Positions 62,372 through 64,000 of a DNA stretch of 64,000 nt are shown here, one piece after another. The stretch spans positions 8,042,087 to 8,106,086 of the forward strand of contig CM028931.1 of assembly GCA_016801845.1 (NCBI GenBank), given 5' to 3'. The position numbers and the translations under genes were made by a program. The stretch is from Polydactylus sextarius (lineage: Eukaryota; Chordata; Actinopteri; Polynemidae). How positions within the stretch are numbered: position 1 is the stretch's first letter; each line of letters begins with the position of its first letter. The notes below the pieces were generated by a model. It had not been told where the DNA came from. It did no database searches and worked only from the letters and a program-made list of their open reading frames with translations.

Positions 62372-64000
62372 ATGGATTTGGACTCCATGAAATATGCGGA
62401 GCTGCGAAGTCTCGCAAAGGAGCTCGGACTTAAAGCGAACATGAAGGTAAAACAGCTGTATTTTTTTTATTTTTTTCTAACTTGAACTAGCTAAAGTTTG
62501 ACGTTACTCTGAACGCTAGCATGTAGAGGCGTGTCTAACATTAGCTAACGTTTGCTAACATGTTTTTTTTGCTCTTAAAAACAGGCTGATAAACTACTGA
62601 AATTGATCAAGCAGCATTACCAACAAGAAAACAACATGGCGGAGGAAGAACAGGTAAAAAAATTTTAAATAAAATATAAATCCCATGATACAGTGCGGTT
62701 GTAACAATCAGCCAGACCGTTAGCTTTTCGTTTATTAACATCTTACTTGTTTTCTAGCAACAAGATAAAGATTCAGAGGTGGCTGCTGTTCAAGAAGACG
62801 AGAAGGAAGTAAAAGATGGTGTTCAGGAAAACGAAGAAGAAATTTCCAGCACTGCTTTGTTTGTGAACACACGTCGAGGCAGAAGAAACGGTGGCAAGAG
62901 AAAGATCTCTGATATCACAGCAGAGACTGAGTGTGATGCACAGATACCTCCTCCAACTGGTGCACAGGTATTTTATTACGCATCATAACACACCCAATAC
63001 TCAATACAAATGCATCAACCTTTGTTTTGATGCATGTATGTATCCACAATCCTCTTTGGTGCAAGTATGCAAAAGGTACTAGTAGTTCAAGATGTTTTAA
63101 GGCTGATTTTTTTTTTCTTTCTTTTAAGGTTGACACTGAAGTGGCTGTAGCTACTGCATCCAGTGGTGGTAGAGGTGCAAAGAAGAGAAAAGTGTCCACT
63201 GACAAAAGCGAGCCTCCTGAAGAGCAGCGGGACACTGTTAATGAAGCTCCTGTGCAGGATGATACAGGTTAGTAAGTATCTCTGTTGCTGAAAGAGCATT
63301 CGAACGTCCTGCTGCTTAATAGTCTGTTCCTTCAGGAGCTGAGTGAAATGCCACAACCTTTTTAAAATGATTTAATTTTTTTTTTTTTTTTTAAATATGC
63401 GTGCAGGAAAAGCGACACAAGTGGCCAAAGCTTGTAAAATCCCTCGTAGCAAAGGACTCCAGCAGAAGAATAAGGCGCTGAAGCCTGTCACTCCCAGTAA
63501 GTTTTTTTTTTTTTCTCCCTCCCATCCATTCAGCTTCCTCCTGAATTAACTATATATCAACAGCTTAATTTTTGTGTGGTAAAATATCTTTTTCATAGAC
63601 TTCAAAAAACTCCACGAGGCTCACTTCAACAAGATGGAGTCCATTGATTCCTACGTCCAGAGGAAGACGAAGCAGATAGACGCCTACAGGAATTCTGTTA
63701 AAGAACTGAAGGTACCTTGACGCCTCCAGTCCAGTCTTTACTCGCTTTATTTAGAAAACTGTGTATATATCATTTTCTTTTGCTTTTTAGAATCTCGCAG
63801 ACAAAACCAAACAGCAGAAAGTCAGTGGCAAAACTCCAGCGGTGAGTGTGATCGTGCAGAAAACACAAGTTGTATTATATTAACAGCTGTGAAGCTGACA
63901 GACATGCATCTACTCTGCAGAAAGCGAATGCGACTCGCGCCTCCATGTTCAGTCCCGCTCCGGCGAACAAGGCGGCAGCTGCCGAGAGACGCAGACACAC
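62372..64000 (+). CDS. nusap1: nusap1, nucleolar and spindle associated protein 1, N-terminal 275 residues (continues beyond the window)
   Basis: Microtubule- and chromatin-binding protein needed for spindle assembly. Exons: 62372-62446, 62585-62653, 62758-62967, 63129-63267, 63407-63496, 63599-63711, 63791-63841, 63921 to the window end; all phases agree. Residues 1-35 form a SAP DNA-binding motif (LDSMKYAELRSLAKELGLKA). A long acidic, then basic, low-complexity stretch follows (RRGRRNGGKRKISD). Then comes the conserved block KLHEAHFNKMESIDSYVQRK and the SMFSPAP-like context (MFSPAPANKAAAAERR) at the edge. The ATG at 62372 starts the SAP motif directly; no upstream ATG gives a better start. 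The microtubule-binding C-terminus is outside. Confidence 0.95.

Overview
The window is vertebrate nuclear DNA, almost certainly from a ray-finned (percomorph-type) fish. Its genes are split into many short exons with GT-AG introns and correspond to vertebrate orthologues. The introns and spacers hold fish-style repeats: BEL/Pao and Ty3/gypsy fragments, LINE tails, fold-back MITE-like elements and long (TA)n and (CA)n tracts. All exon boundaries were derived by hand from splice sites, reading phase and remembered protein families; no alignment was run.

Layout. 64-11257 (+): last 15 coding exons of pcnx1 (pecanex 1), 3' UTR to about 12.6 kb. 13.4-23.5 kb (+): complete lgmn (legumain, lysosomal asparaginyl endopeptidase), 432 aa, with a TATA promoter and a non-coding first exon. 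25295-29477 (+): complete chp1 (calcineurin B homologous protein 1), 195 aa, whose last intron is GC-AG. 30.7-52.8 kb: a 22-kb transposon island without a recognisable host gene. It contains three BEL/Pao fragments, a gypsy RNase H-integrase fragment with LTR pieces, a LINE 3' end, fold-backs, and a young 2.53-kb tandem array at about 41.5-49.1 kb. About 52.9-58.44 kb (+): the Cyrano lncRNA (oip5-as1), recognised from its extended miR-7 site at 55662-55685, its position and its orientation. 60210-62036 (-): complete oip5 (Mis18-beta), 176 aa. 62372-64000 (+): 5' part of nusap1, head-to-head with oip5 across a 335-bp shared promoter that carries CCAAT boxes and a CHR-like element.

Context. The order and orientation chp1(+), Cyrano(+), oip5(-), nusap1(+) is that of human 15q15.1. 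pcnx1 and lgmn both lie on human chromosome 14, so a junction between the two human syntenies falls in the 1.8-kb lgmn-chp1 spacer. oip5 (centromere licensing) and nusap1 (spindle) are cell-cycle genes that plausibly share regulation. The other genes are functionally unrelated neighbours.

The least explained material is the 2.53-kb array with its conserved coding-like 'core' block, several families of long fold-back elements (one interrupted by a SINE-like insertion), a 1.1-kb intronic block of alternating GCAACTTT/AAAGTTGC, and a composite repeat with a 15-bp minisatellite present in opposite orientations around two pcnx1 exons.
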